A stretch of 64,000 nucleotides of DNA. Origin: Membranihabitans maritimus (lineage in GTDB: Bacteria; Bacteroidota; Bacteroidia; Chitinophagales; Saprospiraceae). Each line of letters begins with the position of its first letter. Position 1 is the stretch's first letter. Shown piece after piece: positions 1 to 8,958 of the stretch. Under the pieces are notes generated by a model that was given only the letters and a program-made list of their open reading frames with translations, was not told the origin of the DNA and did not search any database. Where the stretch lies: the NCBI RefSeq assembly GCF_021729145.1, contig NZ_JAJSLW010000025.1, positions 1 through 64,000 of the forward strand. Direction: 5' to 3'. Both the position numbers and the translations under genes were made by a program.

Positions 1-74
1 CCGGGGGGGTAATGTATTACCAGTTCCGATCGGGTGATTACACAGAAACCAAACAGATGATTTTGATCAGATAA
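1..74 (+). CDS. C-terminal end of a T9SS-secreted protein (partial)
   Basis: Only the last 23 codons are in the window, in the frame starting at base 3 and ending with TAA at 72-74. The translated tail contains YYQFRSGDYTETKQMILIR. A pattern of aromatic residues, a short turn and a basic-hydrophobic end (K-x-M-x-L-I-R) is what type IX secretion C-terminal sorting domains (Por secretion tail) look like in Bacteroidota. The rest of the protein lies outside the window, so its function is unknown. A terminator-like hairpin follows 26 bases downstream, which supports a real gene end here. Confidence 0.6.
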   Translation, partial: GGVMYYQFRSGDYTETKQMILIR

Positions 75-99
75 GATTAATAGATACATGGGACGAAAG

Positions 100-128
100 G
101 CGGGGTTCGAGAGGGCTCCGCTTTTTTT
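100..128 (+). terminator. Possible rho-independent terminator
   Basis: GCGGGG pairs with CTCCGC (one G-U pair) around a 10-base loop and is followed by a run of seven T. It lies 26 bases after the stop of the T9SS-tail gene and fits its 3' end. The stem is short, so confidence is moderate. Confidence 0.4.
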
Positions 129-179
129 ATTGGGTGGATTTGATTTTTATCTCCAATATTCGAGTCTAAATTCATTTTT

Positions 180-389
180 TCACAAAGTAGTTTTACCAGA
201 TTGTCTCGGTCCTGTAACTACCACTACAGGAAATAGCCGGCTAAGGTGCTTCAGCTCTATTGGTACTGTTCTTTTTATAAATCCAAAACTTATACTTGGA
301 CAGATTTGAAGTGGAGATTCAAAATTGTCTAAATGTAATTTACGTCGATAATGGGTAAGAATCAGTTGTGATTTTTGCACGATTTTCAC
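180..389 (-). pseudogene. N-terminal fragment of an AAA_14/DUF4143-type ATPase
   Basis: The minus-strand frame encodes FIKRTVPIELKHL, then VVVVTGPRQSGKTTL, a Walker A P-loop (GPRQSGKT) in the form typical of AAA_14/DUF4143 ATPases, which often begin with a very similar stretch. The frame stops straight after the P-loop, so the rest of the roughly 380-residue protein is gone. The 40 residues before FIKRT do not resemble the family and may not be genuine. A second, more degraded copy of the same segment is at 1790-1940 in the same orientation. Confidence 0.6.
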
Positions 390-456
390 TCTTTTTCAAC
401 AGCATATGCTTAAGAGAAAGCGTTAAAATTTTCGAAGCCTTGGATTATTGAACGAA

Positions 457-476
457 ATCCCATTGTCAAATGGGAT
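457..476. repeat. Hairpin repeat, copy 1
   Basis: A perfect inverted repeat with arms ATCCCATT and AATGGGAT and a GTCA loop. It is flanked by ACGAA on the left and CAAA on the right, the same flanks as the hairpin at 844-862, so both belong to one small intergenic repeat family. Confidence 0.5.
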
Positions 477-556
477 CAAATAGCATGATTGAATATCGTC
501 TGAACTTCAGAATCAAGTCAGACCAAGGGTTTCAAATGCACGCTTGATGAAGCTTG

Positions 557-571
557 CCCACCTATGGTGGG
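557..571. repeat. Short GC-rich hairpin
   Basis: CCCACC and GGTGGG form a perfect 6-bp stem around a 3-base loop, in gene-free DNA between two hairpin repeats. It may be a remnant of a REP-like element or an old transcript end. No T run follows. Confidence 0.3.
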
Positions 572-843
572 GAACCGAGGATATTTTTCCGAGGGTGGGG
601 TGGCACTTTTGGTGAAATAACCTCGACTTGTATGTCGGGGGTGGCATGACATTTTAGATATGGTTTTTGCTTGGAAAGCTAAAAATGCTCCCGATAGCTA
701 TCGCATTAGGAAGAATTAAGATTTAACAAATATAACTTTTTGCAATCTGAGGTTTGATTCGATGGGTTTCACTTAGACCTGAAATTATTACTATACTCTT
801 ATGAGGGAGAGTCGATGAAAAATTACGGGGGTGACTAAACGAA

Positions 844-862
844 ATCCCGCGATAAGCGGGAT
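844..862. repeat. Hairpin repeat, copy 2
   Basis: Arms ATCCCGC and GCGGGAT around a 5-base loop, again between ACGAA and CAAA. The middle differs from the copy at 457-476 but pairing is kept by changes on both arms, which suggests that the fold, not the exact sequence, is conserved. Confidence 0.5.
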
Positions 863-1354
863 CAAAGATGGTCAATCCATCTTTGGTGAAGGAACCGAAC
901 CCTCTGTGGTGAGGCTTGTTTGAATTCAAATGGCGAGTAAGCGATTAATTTTTATTGAATTTTGCTTCCTTTGTTTCAAGACAAAGGAAGAAGAAAATTA
1001 CGGGCTATCTCCATTTTTCTGGCACACTGGCAATGCGTCCTCACAACATCTAAGTACCGTATATACTACGTCCCGCCTATCGATCAAGACCGGCTCTTTG
1101 AAGTAGATGAAATACCGTATGATGGTTCCGGTTCAACTCCTTCAGAGTTGTTTCTATGGTCCTTATGGCTCCGGGTTTGCACCCAGAGTTATTCAGGTTC
1201 AACCCCTGTCGGGGTTATTTTATTGAAAGCGTGGCAGACCTCTTGGAGAACCAACTTGAACTAAAAGCGCAAGGTCCCGTCCGGAAGACCTCGATTGAAT
1301 CTTATCAATTTTAGATATACAGCAGTCCAAATATGCATTATATGCAATTAAATA

Positions 1355-1495
1355 TTATACCCACTTGCTGCGGGCAGGCTTGTTAATATTTACCTCGTCC
1401 GTGGTTGGGGCTTTAGTTTCGTTTTCCGCGCCTGTACAGGCGATAAATGTGATGACGTCCTGGTATGGACCATGTGTGCGCTCCAGGGCCTGCAT
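1355..1495 (-). pseudogene. Possible lipoprotein-start remnant, 46 codons
   Basis: A 46-codon minus-strand frame contains VITFIACTGAENETKAP, which reads like the end of a lipoprotein signal peptide (lipobox FIAC) followed by a polar linker. The residues before it do not form a proper hydrophobic signal core, and the frame ends soon after. It could be the decayed 5' end of a lipoprotein gene, or chance. Function unknown. Confidence 0.2.
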
Positions 1496-1789
1496 ATATC
1501 CCGATTAACAACATCGGGAATCACTTTGCGGGTAAGTCTGGAATATAGCATGTGATCAGGGTACCTTTTCCATCAAAGAAAAAATACTACTACCTGTGTA
1601 AATAAGAAATGGCACTCGTGGTTTACAACTATTACCACTTGTAAAAAGTAAAAAAAGTTCGGGTGTCGTTACACTATGTCTAAAATGATACTTTGTGAAT
1701 AGTGGTGAATTAAGGTTTTGGGTGATTTGCAATTTACTAATGAAGGCTAATAATTTTCAGATTGGAATAATAGGGTAGTCGCTAAATTT

Positions 1790-1940
1790 ATTTCTACACA
1801 AAGTAGTTTTACCAGGTAGGTGGTCTCGCGCTTGAATTTACATTGCAGGATATAGCCGGTTTAGGCGCTTAAGGTGTATTTACAGTTCTTTTTATAAATT
1901 CAAAGCTAATAATTGGACAGATTTGAAGTTGAGATTCTAA
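1790..1940 (-). pseudogene. Second, degraded copy of the ATPase N-terminal fragment
   Basis: Side by side, this stretch matches about 171-331 base for base over long runs, for example the block ending in TTGGACAGATTTGAAGT and the block CACAAAGTAGTTTTACCAG. The minus-strand translation keeps FIKRTV but then has stops and loses the P-loop, so it is more decayed than the first copy. It lies just downstream of the sigma factor gene. Together the two copies form a diverged direct repeat about 1.6 kb apart. Confidence 0.55.
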
Positions 1941-1960
1941 ATGGTGAAAACATAATATAA

Positions 1961-2488
1961 TTAGTTATAGAAACAAACTACCATCCAGCCCATTACTAAC
2001 AAGGTTTCCGGGTTCATTTGTGTACGTATGACTTTTAATGCACGTGAAAGGTGATTTTTCGCTGTATTGGGGGCTATATCCAGTCGATCAGCTATTTCCT
2101 GGAGGGAGAGTCCTTCCTTTTTATTTAATGTATAGACCTCTTGTTGTCGAGGAGGAAGTTCTTTTAGAATATCATTTAACTGAGACTCCATTTCTTGGGT
2201 GAAAAGTGTAGAAGTTACTCTATTTTCGGATTTTTGCATCCGTCCCCATATTTCTTCCTGATAGACTTTTTCTTTAGCAAGCTTTTTGAAATGGTCAAGT
2301 ACGTGATTTTTAGACATCCGCATGATATAGGAATCGATTTCTTCGAGGTCGGCAATTTTATCCCGGTAAATCCAAATTTTGAGCATAACATCTTGTGTCA
2401 AATCGTCAGCTAAGGACCGACTCTTGACAAATTTGTAGATAAAGTGATAAATTCTCACTCTATAGTTAGCAATATTTTTTTTCATCAT
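1961..2488 (-). CDS. ECF-type RNA polymerase sigma-70 factor
   Basis: Directs RNA polymerase to a small set of promoters, usually those of SusC/FecR-linked genes in Bacteroidota. The 175 residues show region 2 at about 12-77 (DDLTQDVMLKIW, then YIMRMSKNHVLDHFKK) and region 4 at about 112-155 (LPPRQQEVYTLNKKEGLSLQ, ending in the helix APNTAKNHLSRAL). Both the length and the TAKNHL recognition helix fit the group-specific family of Bacteroides-type ECF factors. ATG at 2488 is preferred over the TTG one codon upstream. It is divergent from fecR, with about 220 bp between the two starts. Its likely targets include the motif copies at 2608 and 12101 (inference). Confidence 0.9.
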   Translation of the reverse strand: MMKKNIANYRVRIYHFIYKFVKSRSLADDLTQDVMLKIWIYRDKIADLEEIDSYIMRMSKNHVLDHFKKLAKEKVYQEEIWGRMQKSENRVTSTLFTQEMESQLNDILKELPPRQQEVYTLNKKEGLSLQEIADRLDIAPNTAKNHLSRALKVIRTQMNPETLLVMGWMVVCFYN

Positions 2489-2607
2489 CAAACATTAATG
2501 GGTCCACAAAATCTAGATTTGATGGTGGTCATTCAGTGGCTGTTTGATAGATAATTAACAATCAAGTTAAAGGTAAATAAAAAATTAAAATAAAAAAAAT
2601 TGAATTT

Positions 2608-2642
2608 GACTGGTCGGATTGATGGTCTTTGGAGTTATGCTT
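2608..2642 (+). promoter_or_regulatory. Two-box promoter-like motif before fecR
   Basis: GACTGGTC, a 17-bp gap and AGTTATGCTT occur here and again, with the same gap, at 12101-12135 upstream of susC2; no other copy was noticed in the window. The 17-bp spacing fits -35 and -10 elements of an ECF sigma factor. If transcription starts just after 2642, the leader to the GTG at 2712 is about 60 bases. Recognition by the adjacent sigma factor is an inference. Confidence 0.5.
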
Positions 2643-2711
2643 AATAGATTTGATGGTCGTATTGGTTGTAAATGGATAATTATTCTTAGTTGTGTATTTA
2701 AAAGTAGTAAA

Positions 2712-3653
2712 GTGAATAAAACAAAGCGAATAGAAGAATTAACAAAGAAATACGCCGATGATACTATGACCAGAGCAGAGTATAATGAGTATATTTTTTA
2801 TCTAAAGCAGTCCAGTGCAGTTGAAGACCTGGATAAAGTGCTTACAAATTATTGGGACGGTATAGGAATCAGGGATGATAAAAAGAGGAACAGGAAAAAT
2901 AAGCCTATTAGAAGTTTATTATCAATTGTTGGCATCGCAGCTTCCATAGCTATTATGATTACGGCTACTATATTAATCTTTAACAATAACAAAATTGAGG
3001 AAGTAACTACGTATGCCACTAATTATGGAGAAACTAAAGAAATTAAGTTGCCTGACGGAAGTGCTGTAACCCTCAATGCCAATTCCAAAATTCAATGGAA
3101 TAATAATTGGAAGGACACGGATTTTAGAAGTGTAAATATTGAGGGGGAAGCCTTCTTCGATATCCAGCATTTGGAGGATGATATCCCCTTTCAGGTGCAT
3201 TCAAAAGATGTTTTGATTGAGGTATTGGGAACTTCTTTTAATGTCAATAGTCGTAAGAATAAAACCACTGAGGTCTATTTGGAGGAGGGTAAGGTAGCCC
3301 TTCAATTGGAAGATAGTTCCAATTATTTGATTAACATGGTTCCAGGTGAGAGGGTGAAATATGATGCGGAGAATCAACGTATTGAAAAAACCGAAAATGA
3401 GACTATGACAACTTCTGCTTCCTGGAAGAATGGAGTGCTAAACTTTAAAAGTAAATCTTTTCGGGATGTTTTGCACGAACTTCGGGAGATATACGGTAAA
3501 TCATTTGAATGTAATGATTTGGAATTACTAAAGAAACCTATGTATATAGGGGTGCCTTACGCTGATTGGGAAGCAGTGCGGCAAGCTTTAGAATTATCTC
3601 TGGGCGTTAAATTCGTAAAGGATGGCAAGCGATATAAAGTAGAAAGAGAATAG
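2712..3653 (+). CDS. FecR-family anti-sigma factor
   Basis: Inner-membrane regulator that holds an ECF sigma factor until a SusC-type transporter signals through its STN domain. From the GTG at 2712 the protein has 313 residues: a cytoplasmic sigma-binding part (1-60), a membrane helix at about 69-90, a periplasmic FecR domain at about 101-200 (KLPDGSAVTLNANSKIQW; GTSFNVNSR) and a DUF4974-type end (LNFKSKSFRDVLHELREIYG). An open frame reaches back to TTG 2619, but that extension overlaps the promoter-like motif and is unlike the family, so GTG is chosen. It directly precedes susC1. The sigma factor gene is divergent rather than upstream on the same strand as usual. Confidence 0.88.
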   Translation: MNKTKRIEELTKKYADDTMTRAEYNEYIFYLKQSSAVEDLDKVLTNYWDGIGIRDDKKRNRKNKPIRSLLSIVGIAASIAIMITATILIFNNNKIEEVTTYATNYGETKEIKLPDGSAVTLNANSKIQWNNNWKDTDFRSVNIEGEAFFDIQHLEDDIPFQVHSKDVLIEVLGTSFNVNSRKNKTTEVYLEEGKVALQLEDSSNYLINMVPGERVKYDAENQRIEKTENETMTTSASWKNGVLNFKSKSFRDVLHELREIYGKSFECNDLELLKKPMYIGVPYADWEAVRQALELSLGVKFVKDGKRYKVERE

Positions 3654-3680
3654 GTTTTTAAAAATAATAAAATTAGTAAG

Positions 3681-6600
3681 ATGAAAAGAATTGTACTATA
3701 TGGCCTTGCGGCCATAATAGCAGTGCTATTACAAATCCCGAATCAGGGATTTGCAGCAAAAAACAATCAACAAGAAATTACATTGTTGGAGGCAATCGAA
3801 GCGATTAGCAAAGATTACGAAGTGTACTTTACATTTGATATGACCCTCGTGTCTAATATTAAGGTTCATTATGAAAAGAGGAATTATAGCTCTGCAGAAG
3901 AAGCTATATCACGGATTTTGGAGGGAACGAAGTTAACCTATAAATTTTATGACCACAGGTTTGTGATCATTTATAAAAATAATGAAGAAGGCCTTGAGTC
4001 CTTAAAGAAAATGGCGAAACACCTTGACGGTTTGATTAGTGATGGGGAAAAAGCCAAGTCAAATCGCAAAGTAAGTAATAGAGTAACTCCTAAATTAACC
4101 CCTAAGTTCGAATCACAAAGACTGGAAAAATTTGCAATAAATATTAATGGAACTGTGATCAGTCCGGCAGGAGAACCACTCATTGGGGTAAATGTATTGG
4201 TCAAAGGTACCGACAAGGGTACGGCTACGGACTTTGAAGGAAATTTTACATTGGAAGATGTCGACGAACAAGCTGTGTTGGTAGTATCATATATCGGCTA
4301 CCAGACCCAGGAAATACCTGTAGCAGGAAAATCTAAAATAACAATTACATTACTGGAAGATTCTCAGACATTGGATGAGGTGGTAGTAGTAGGGTATGGA
4401 AAACAAAAGAAAGTTAATCTTACAGGAGCGGTAAGTGAAGTACCATCTTCTAGATTGGAAAATAGATCTTTTAGTAATATGGACCAAACTTTGCAAGGGG
4501 TATCTCCAGGATTAAATTTCACTCCAAATTCTTCTTATGGAGGTGAACCGAATGCTAAAATGAATATAAATATTCGAGGTATAGGATCATTATCAGGCGG
4601 ATCTCCTTTTGTATTAGTAGATGGATCCCCTATGGATCTTAATGCGGTAAATCCAAACGATGTTGAATCTGTTTCTATTTTAAAAGACGCTGCGTCTACG
4701 GCTATATATGGGGCCAGGGCCGCTTTCGGTGTGATTTTAATTACGACGAAAAAAGGGAAATATGATGAAAAATTAAGATTTAATTATACCAATAATTTTT
4801 CCAATGCTCAACCGATATCATTACCTGGATTTGTAAATTCTCTTAAGTTTGCTAATACTATAAATGAGGCAGCTGCAAATTCAGGTCAAAACGCCATTTT
4901 TGCAGATGCTACTATATCCAGAATAATAGAATATCAAAATGATCCTGTCAATACTCCATCAATGGATCCCAATCCAAATGATCCAAATGGGTGGGGGTAT
5001 TGGAATCTTGGACATGCAAATACAGACTGGTGGGATGTTATATTTAAAGATAATGCATTTTCTCAAAAACATAACTTAGGTATAAGTGGAGGAGGAGAAA
5101 ATACTAACTATTATATAGGCTTTGGATGGCTGAATGAAGCAGGAAAATTAAATTTTGCTGATGAGAAATTTGAAAGATTTAGTCTTACTTCAAATATAGA
5201 AATCAAACCTGCGGATAAAATAAAGGTAATTTTAAGAACAAAATATAATCGAAATTTTCAACGGTATTTCAAATCCCAAGATGTAACAAATAGAAATGTT
5301 ATATTTTCTTTACTTGCAATACAGTGGCCAACAGATCCTGTCTATACACCAAATGGTGATTTTGCTTTAGATAAAAATCAACCTCCGGTTTTAGCTAATG
5401 GAGGTAATGATGAACAAAAGACTACTGATATTTGGTTTAATCCGGCAATAGAATATAGTATTACAGATAATTGGAATGTAAATGCTAATTTGAGTTATAA
5501 TTATCTGGGTTACAGAAGGAGCGATCACAGAGCAATAATTTCTGGACTAGCCCCGGATGGTATTACAAAAGTGCCTCATTATAGCCAAAACTGGAATAGA
5601 ATGAGCCATGAAATGGTATATAACGAGTACTTTACAACCAATATATTTTCAGATTATGCAATCAAGTTAAAAAACCATTCTATTAGTTTAATGGTTGGTG
5701 GACAAGCTGAGTTTTCGAACAATATGTTGTTGAATGGATGGAGAAGAGATTTGGTTACGGATTTAGTTCCTGCTATTAGTACTGCAATTGGAGATAAAGA
5801 CGTGGATGAAACTATGTCTCATTGGTCAACACTAGGAACTTTTGCACGATTATCTTATAATTTCAATGAAAAATATTTATTAGAACTTAATGGCCGATAT
5901 GATGGTTCTTCTAGATTTCAGAGCGGTAGAAGATGGGGGTTTTTCCCGTCGGTAGCAATAGGTTACAATATTTGGAAAGAGAATTTTTGGGAGTCAATTA
6001 GCCACATACTTAATACTTTTAAACTTAGATTATCATATGGCTCTTTGGGAAATCAAAATGTTGCTAATTATTTACACGAAGAAACAATACCCATAAATAC
6101 TAATTTACCATGGATAATGGACGGAATGAGACCAATTTATGCTTCAGTTCCTGCAAATAGAAGTATTGGCCTGACATGGGAAACATCAAATACAATAAAC
6201 TTTGGAGTCGATGGAGAGGCATTAAATAATAGATTAAGTTTTACTGTAGATGTATATAATCGAACTACAGAAAATATGTTTGGCCCAGGTGAATCTCTTC
6301 CAGCTATTTATGGTGCTGCAGTCCCTTTAAAGAATAATGCAACACTTGAAACAAAAGGATATGAAATCTCAATTAATTGGAAGCAATTTATTAATCAGGA
6401 TTTGGAATTTGATATTGGATTTGCACTTGCAGATAATCAATCTGTTGTTAAAGAATATAATAATCCTACATATTATATAAGGAATTTTTATAATGGGCAA
6501 AAAGTTGGTGATATATGGGGTTTTGAGACGGCGGGCCTTTTTAATTCTGATGCGGAAGCTGAAAATTGGATAGATCAATCAGAATTATATACTAGATGGG

Positions 6601-7202
6601 GTGCAGGGGACGTGAAATATGTGGATGTCGATGGCGATGGAAAGCTTACAAGGGGTAATGAAACTCTTGAAAATTCAGGTGATTTGAAAATCATTGGGAA
6701 TTCTCAACCTCGATATCAATATGGAATAAATGCTAATATTACTTTTAAATCATTCGGATTAAGTATGTTTTGGCAAGGAGTAGGTAAAAGAGAAGTGTGG
6801 CTTGAAAATCAAACCTTTTTTGGCTTTAGGCAGTCTTGGACAGCAACTACAGTACACCCGCATAGTCTTAATTACTGGAGTGATGATAATAAAGAAGCAT
6901 ATTTTGCAAGGCCATATTTGACAATTGAAAACTTAAAAAACCAACAGATTCAAACACGATACCTTCAAAATGCATCATACCTTAGATTAAAAAATCTACA
7001 ATTTAGATATTCAATACCTTCTGAAATTTCAAAAAGATTGGGAATCTCTAATTTTAGCATTTATCTAAGTGGTGATAATATTTTTACTTTTACTGACATG
7101 ATAGGAGAATTTGACCCTGAGACCAATCTTCGATCATCAAGTGGCACTATGTTATATCCTTTATCAAGGGTGATTTCTGCTGGGTTAAATATTAATTTTT
7201 AA
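3681..7202 (+). CDS. SusC/RagA-type TonB-dependent transporter with STN domain (susC1)
   Basis: Outer-membrane barrel that imports oligosaccharides with the SusD lid encoded next, powered by TonB. The 1173 residues comprise a signal peptide (1-26), an STN signalling domain (about 30-100), a linker, a carboxypeptidase-regulatory-like domain (about 150-235), the SusC hallmark DEVVVVGYG, a plug (about 250-350) and a beta-barrel ending in the typical final strand INF. The STN domain implies signalling to FecR just upstream. Codons 38 to 237 are identical in DNA to those of susC2, while plug and barrel differ strongly and are clearly more AT-rich than susC2. This suggests that the barrel and the following genes have a different history from the N-terminal module. 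Substrate unknown. Confidence 0.95.
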   Translation: MKRIVLYGLAAIIAVLLQIPNQGFAAKNNQQEITLLEAIEAISKDYEVYFTFDMTLVSNIKVHYEKRNYSSAEEAISRILEGTKLTYKFYDHRFVIIYKNNEEGLESLKKMAKHLDGLISDGEKAKSNRKVSNRVTPKLTPKFESQRLEKFAININGTVISPAGEPLIGVNVLVKGTDKGTATDFEGNFTLEDVDEQAVLVVSYIGYQTQEIPVAGKSKITITLLEDSQTLDEVVVVGYGKQKKVNLTGAVSEVPSSRLENRSFSNMDQTLQGVSPGLNFTPNSSYGGEPNAKMNINIRGIGSLSGGSPFVLVDGSPMDLNAVNPNDVESVSILKDAASTAIYGARAAFGVILITTKKGKYDEKLRFNYTNNFSNAQPISLPGFVNSLKFANTINEAAANSGQNAIFADATISRIIEYQNDPVNTPSMDPNPNDPNGWGYWNLGHANTDWWDVIFKDNAFSQKHNLGISGGGENTNYYIGFGWLNEAGKLNFADEKFERFSLTSNIEIKPADKIKVILRTKYNRNFQRYFKSQDVTNRNVIFSLLAIQWPTDPVYTPNGDFALDKNQPPVLANGGNDEQKTTDIWFNPAIEYSITDNWNVNANLSYNYLGYRRSDHRAIISGLAPDGITKVPHYSQNWNRMSHEMVYNEYFTTNIFSDYAIKLKNHSISLMVGGQAEFSNNMLLNGWRRDLVTDLVPAISTAIGDKDVDETMSHWSTLGTFARLSYNFNEKYLLELNGRYDGSSRFQSGRRWGFFPSVAIGYNIWKENFWESISHILNTFKLRLSYGSLGNQNVANYLHEETIPINTNLPWIMDGMRPIYASVPANRSIGLTWETSNTINFGVDGEALNNRLSFTVDVYNRTTENMFGPGESLPAIYGAAVPLKNNATLETKGYEISINWKQFINQDLEFDIGFALADNQSVVKEYNNPTYYIRNFYNGQKVGDIWGFETAGLFNSDAEAENWIDQSELYTRWGAGDVKYVDVDGDGKLTRGNETLENSGDLKIIGNSQPRYQYGINANITFKSFGLSMFWQGVGKREVWLENQTFFGFRQSWTATTVHPHSLNYWSDDNKEAYFARPYLTIENLKNQQIQTRYLQNASYLRLKNLQFRYSIPSEISKRLGISNFSIYLSGDNIFTFTDMIGEFDPETNLRSSSGTMLYPLSRVISAGLNINF
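3792..4393 (+). repeat. 602-bp perfect direct repeat, copy A
   Basis: Compared line by line, this stretch is identical to 12383-12984, with divergence immediately on both sides. It covers the STN domain, the linker and the carboxypeptidase-like domain of susC1 up to the VVVVG motif. Even silent positions are unchanged, which points to very recent duplication, gene conversion or ongoing recombination. Confidence 0.95.
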
Positions 7203-7214
7203 AAAGTATTTTAT

Positions 7215-8927
7215 ATGAAAAAGATAGCTTATCTACTAATAGCTTTTAGTTGCATGTTTTCTTGTACTGATGAATTTTTAGAAAAAAAACCACTTGACTC
7301 TATTTCGAGTAGCAATTTTTGGCAAACTCCAACAGATTTGGAACTATATGTAAATCAGTTTTACACACTTTTTCCTAACGAAACTCGGAATGATAGAGAA
7401 TTATTAGATGGTAATAGTGATAACTTAGTATTAGATGGATTTAATCCTATATTGGCTGGCACAAGAGTTGTTCCTAGTTCTGGAGGTAGTTGGTCTTCTT
7501 ATTATTCAACAATTAGAAATTTAAATTATTTCTTTGAAAATTATCGGTTAGTACCGGAACCATTTGAAGCTATTAAGCAATTTGTAGGGGAGGCTTCTTT
7601 CTTTAGAGCTTATGTTTATTTTAATTTGGTACGTGATTATGGAAATGTACCTTGGGTCAATAAGGTCTTACAAGATGATTCGGAGGATCTTTTTATTAAA
7701 AGAAATTCAAGGAATGTTGTAGTTGATTCGATTATATCAGATCTGGACAGAGCTATTTCTTACTTGGGTGAGAAAGATGCTGTTTCATCTTCAAGACTAA
7801 ATAAACAAATTGCTTTATTATTTAAATCTAGAGTTTGTCTTTTTGAGGGGACTTGGGAAAAGTATCATAGCAATACTGAGTTTGGAGTAAGTGGAGGCGA
7901 TGGATTAAAATATTTAGAATTGGCCCGCGATGCATCAAAGCAAATTATTGAAAATGAATTATATGAAATATATACATCAGGAAATCCTGAATTAGATTAT
8001 TATAGGTTTTTTGGACAAGATGATTATGGTAATAATCCGGAAGTAATGTTGTGGAAGAAATGGGATGAAAGTTTAGGTCTTGTTAGGTGGTCTCCGAGTA
8101 TTTGGGGCAATGGAATGGGAATTACAAAAGGTTTGATAGATGCATATCTTTGTAAAGATGGAAAGCCTATAGGGGTAAGTGAACTTTATGTGAATGATGA
8201 AAACCTTTTAAATGCAATTAAAAATAGAGATCCTAGATTAGCTCAAACTATTTGGATTCCTGGAGATCCAATTAATATTATTGGAGACGGGGATACTACC
8301 CATTTTGAAAAAGCTGACATTAATCAAACTGGATCATATTTATGTGTTACAGGATATCAATTAAAAAAGTATTCAAATGCCTGGGGAGAAAATTTAAGAC
8401 AAAATTACTACCAATCGGAAATTGGTTCAGTAATATTTAGATTTGCAGAAGTTTTATTAAACTATGCTGAAGCAAGAGCGGAACTAGGAGAAATTACTCA
8501 AGATGATATTGATATTACCATCAATAAAATAAGACAAAGAGTTGGAATGCCTAAATTGATCTTAGATAATATTTTAGAAGACCCTAATTGGGAATTTTCT
8601 TCAATTTCTCCAGTTTTGAATGAAATAAGGAGAGAGAGACGTGTTGAGTTAGCATTTGAAGGGCTGAGGTTACATGATATTTTAAGGTGGAGAGCACATA
8701 GGTTAATAAAGGAAAAGAGACCATTAGGTGCTAAATTCGTTCAGGAGGAATATCCAGAGATGGAGGTTGGCAAAAATATATATGTTAACGATAATGGATA
8801 TATTGATCCATATCAGGTTTCCCTTCCAGAAGGCTATTTGTTTAATGAGGAAAGAGACTATCTTTTTCCGGTTCCAAACATAGAACTTACTCTAAATGAG
8901 AATTATACCCAAAATCCTGGATGGTAA
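7215..8927 (+). CDS. SusD/RagB-family glycan-binding lipoprotein (susD1)
   Basis: Surface lipoprotein that caps the SusC barrel and binds the glycan. The 570 residues start with a lipoprotein signal (MFSC, lipid Cys at 17) and the family opening EFLEKKPLDSISSSNFW. Typical SusD features follow: RAYVYFNLVRDYGNVPWV near 130-150, the R-x-AEVLLNYAEARAELG helix near 415, RRERRVELAFEGLRLHDILR near 475 and the ending LNENYTQNPGW. It lies 12 bp after susC1 and shares its AT-rich composition, so the two form one transport pair. Substrate not predictable from sequence. Confidence 0.95.
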   Translation: MKKIAYLLIAFSCMFSCTDEFLEKKPLDSISSSNFWQTPTDLELYVNQFYTLFPNETRNDRELLDGNSDNLVLDGFNPILAGTRVVPSSGGSWSSYYSTIRNLNYFFENYRLVPEPFEAIKQFVGEASFFRAYVYFNLVRDYGNVPWVNKVLQDDSEDLFIKRNSRNVVVDSIISDLDRAISYLGEKDAVSSSRLNKQIALLFKSRVCLFEGTWEKYHSNTEFGVSGGDGLKYLELARDASKQIIENELYEIYTSGNPELDYYRFFGQDDYGNNPEVMLWKKWDESLGLVRWSPSIWGNGMGITKGLIDAYLCKDGKPIGVSELYVNDENLLNAIKNRDPRLAQTIWIPGDPINIIGDGDTTHFEKADINQTGSYLCVTGYQLKKYSNAWGENLRQNYYQSEIGSVIFRFAEVLLNYAEARAELGEITQDDIDITINKIRQRVGMPKLILDNILEDPNWEFSSISPVLNEIRRERRVELAFEGLRLHDILRWRAHRLIKEKRPLGAKFVQEEYPEMEVGKNIYVNDNGYIDPYQVSLPEGYLFNEERDYLFPVPNIELTLNENYTQNPGW

Positions 8928-8958
8928 TATTTTATTTGGAATATTAAGAAGATAAACG

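Larger units (their letters stand above)
390..1790. other. Gene-free region with hairpins and REP-like debris
   Basis: No convincing intact gene lies here on either strand; the open frames are short and lack family features. It holds the hairpins listed separately and a run of small palindromes at about 1135-1220: CAACTC/GAGTTG, GGGT/ACCC and AACCCC/GGGGTT with short loops. These resemble the palindromes around the REP-associated transposase at 44.4 kb. The region is bounded by two decayed copies of the same ATPase fragment, so it looks like a scar of repeated insertion and decay. Confidence 0.5.

Noticed and set aside
962-1264. 100-codon + strand frame
   Set aside because: Built across palindromes and low-complexity debris, no recognisable domain or signal, composition unlike nearby genes.
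2619-2711. N-terminal extension of fecR from TTG 2619
   Set aside because: Would overlap the promoter-like motif and adds residues unlike any FecR; GTG 2712 gives the usual start.
3971-4216. Minus-strand frame of 81 codons, repeated identically at 12562-12807
   Set aside because: It is antisense to the shared susC module and duplicated only because the 602-bp repeat is duplicated; no family features.
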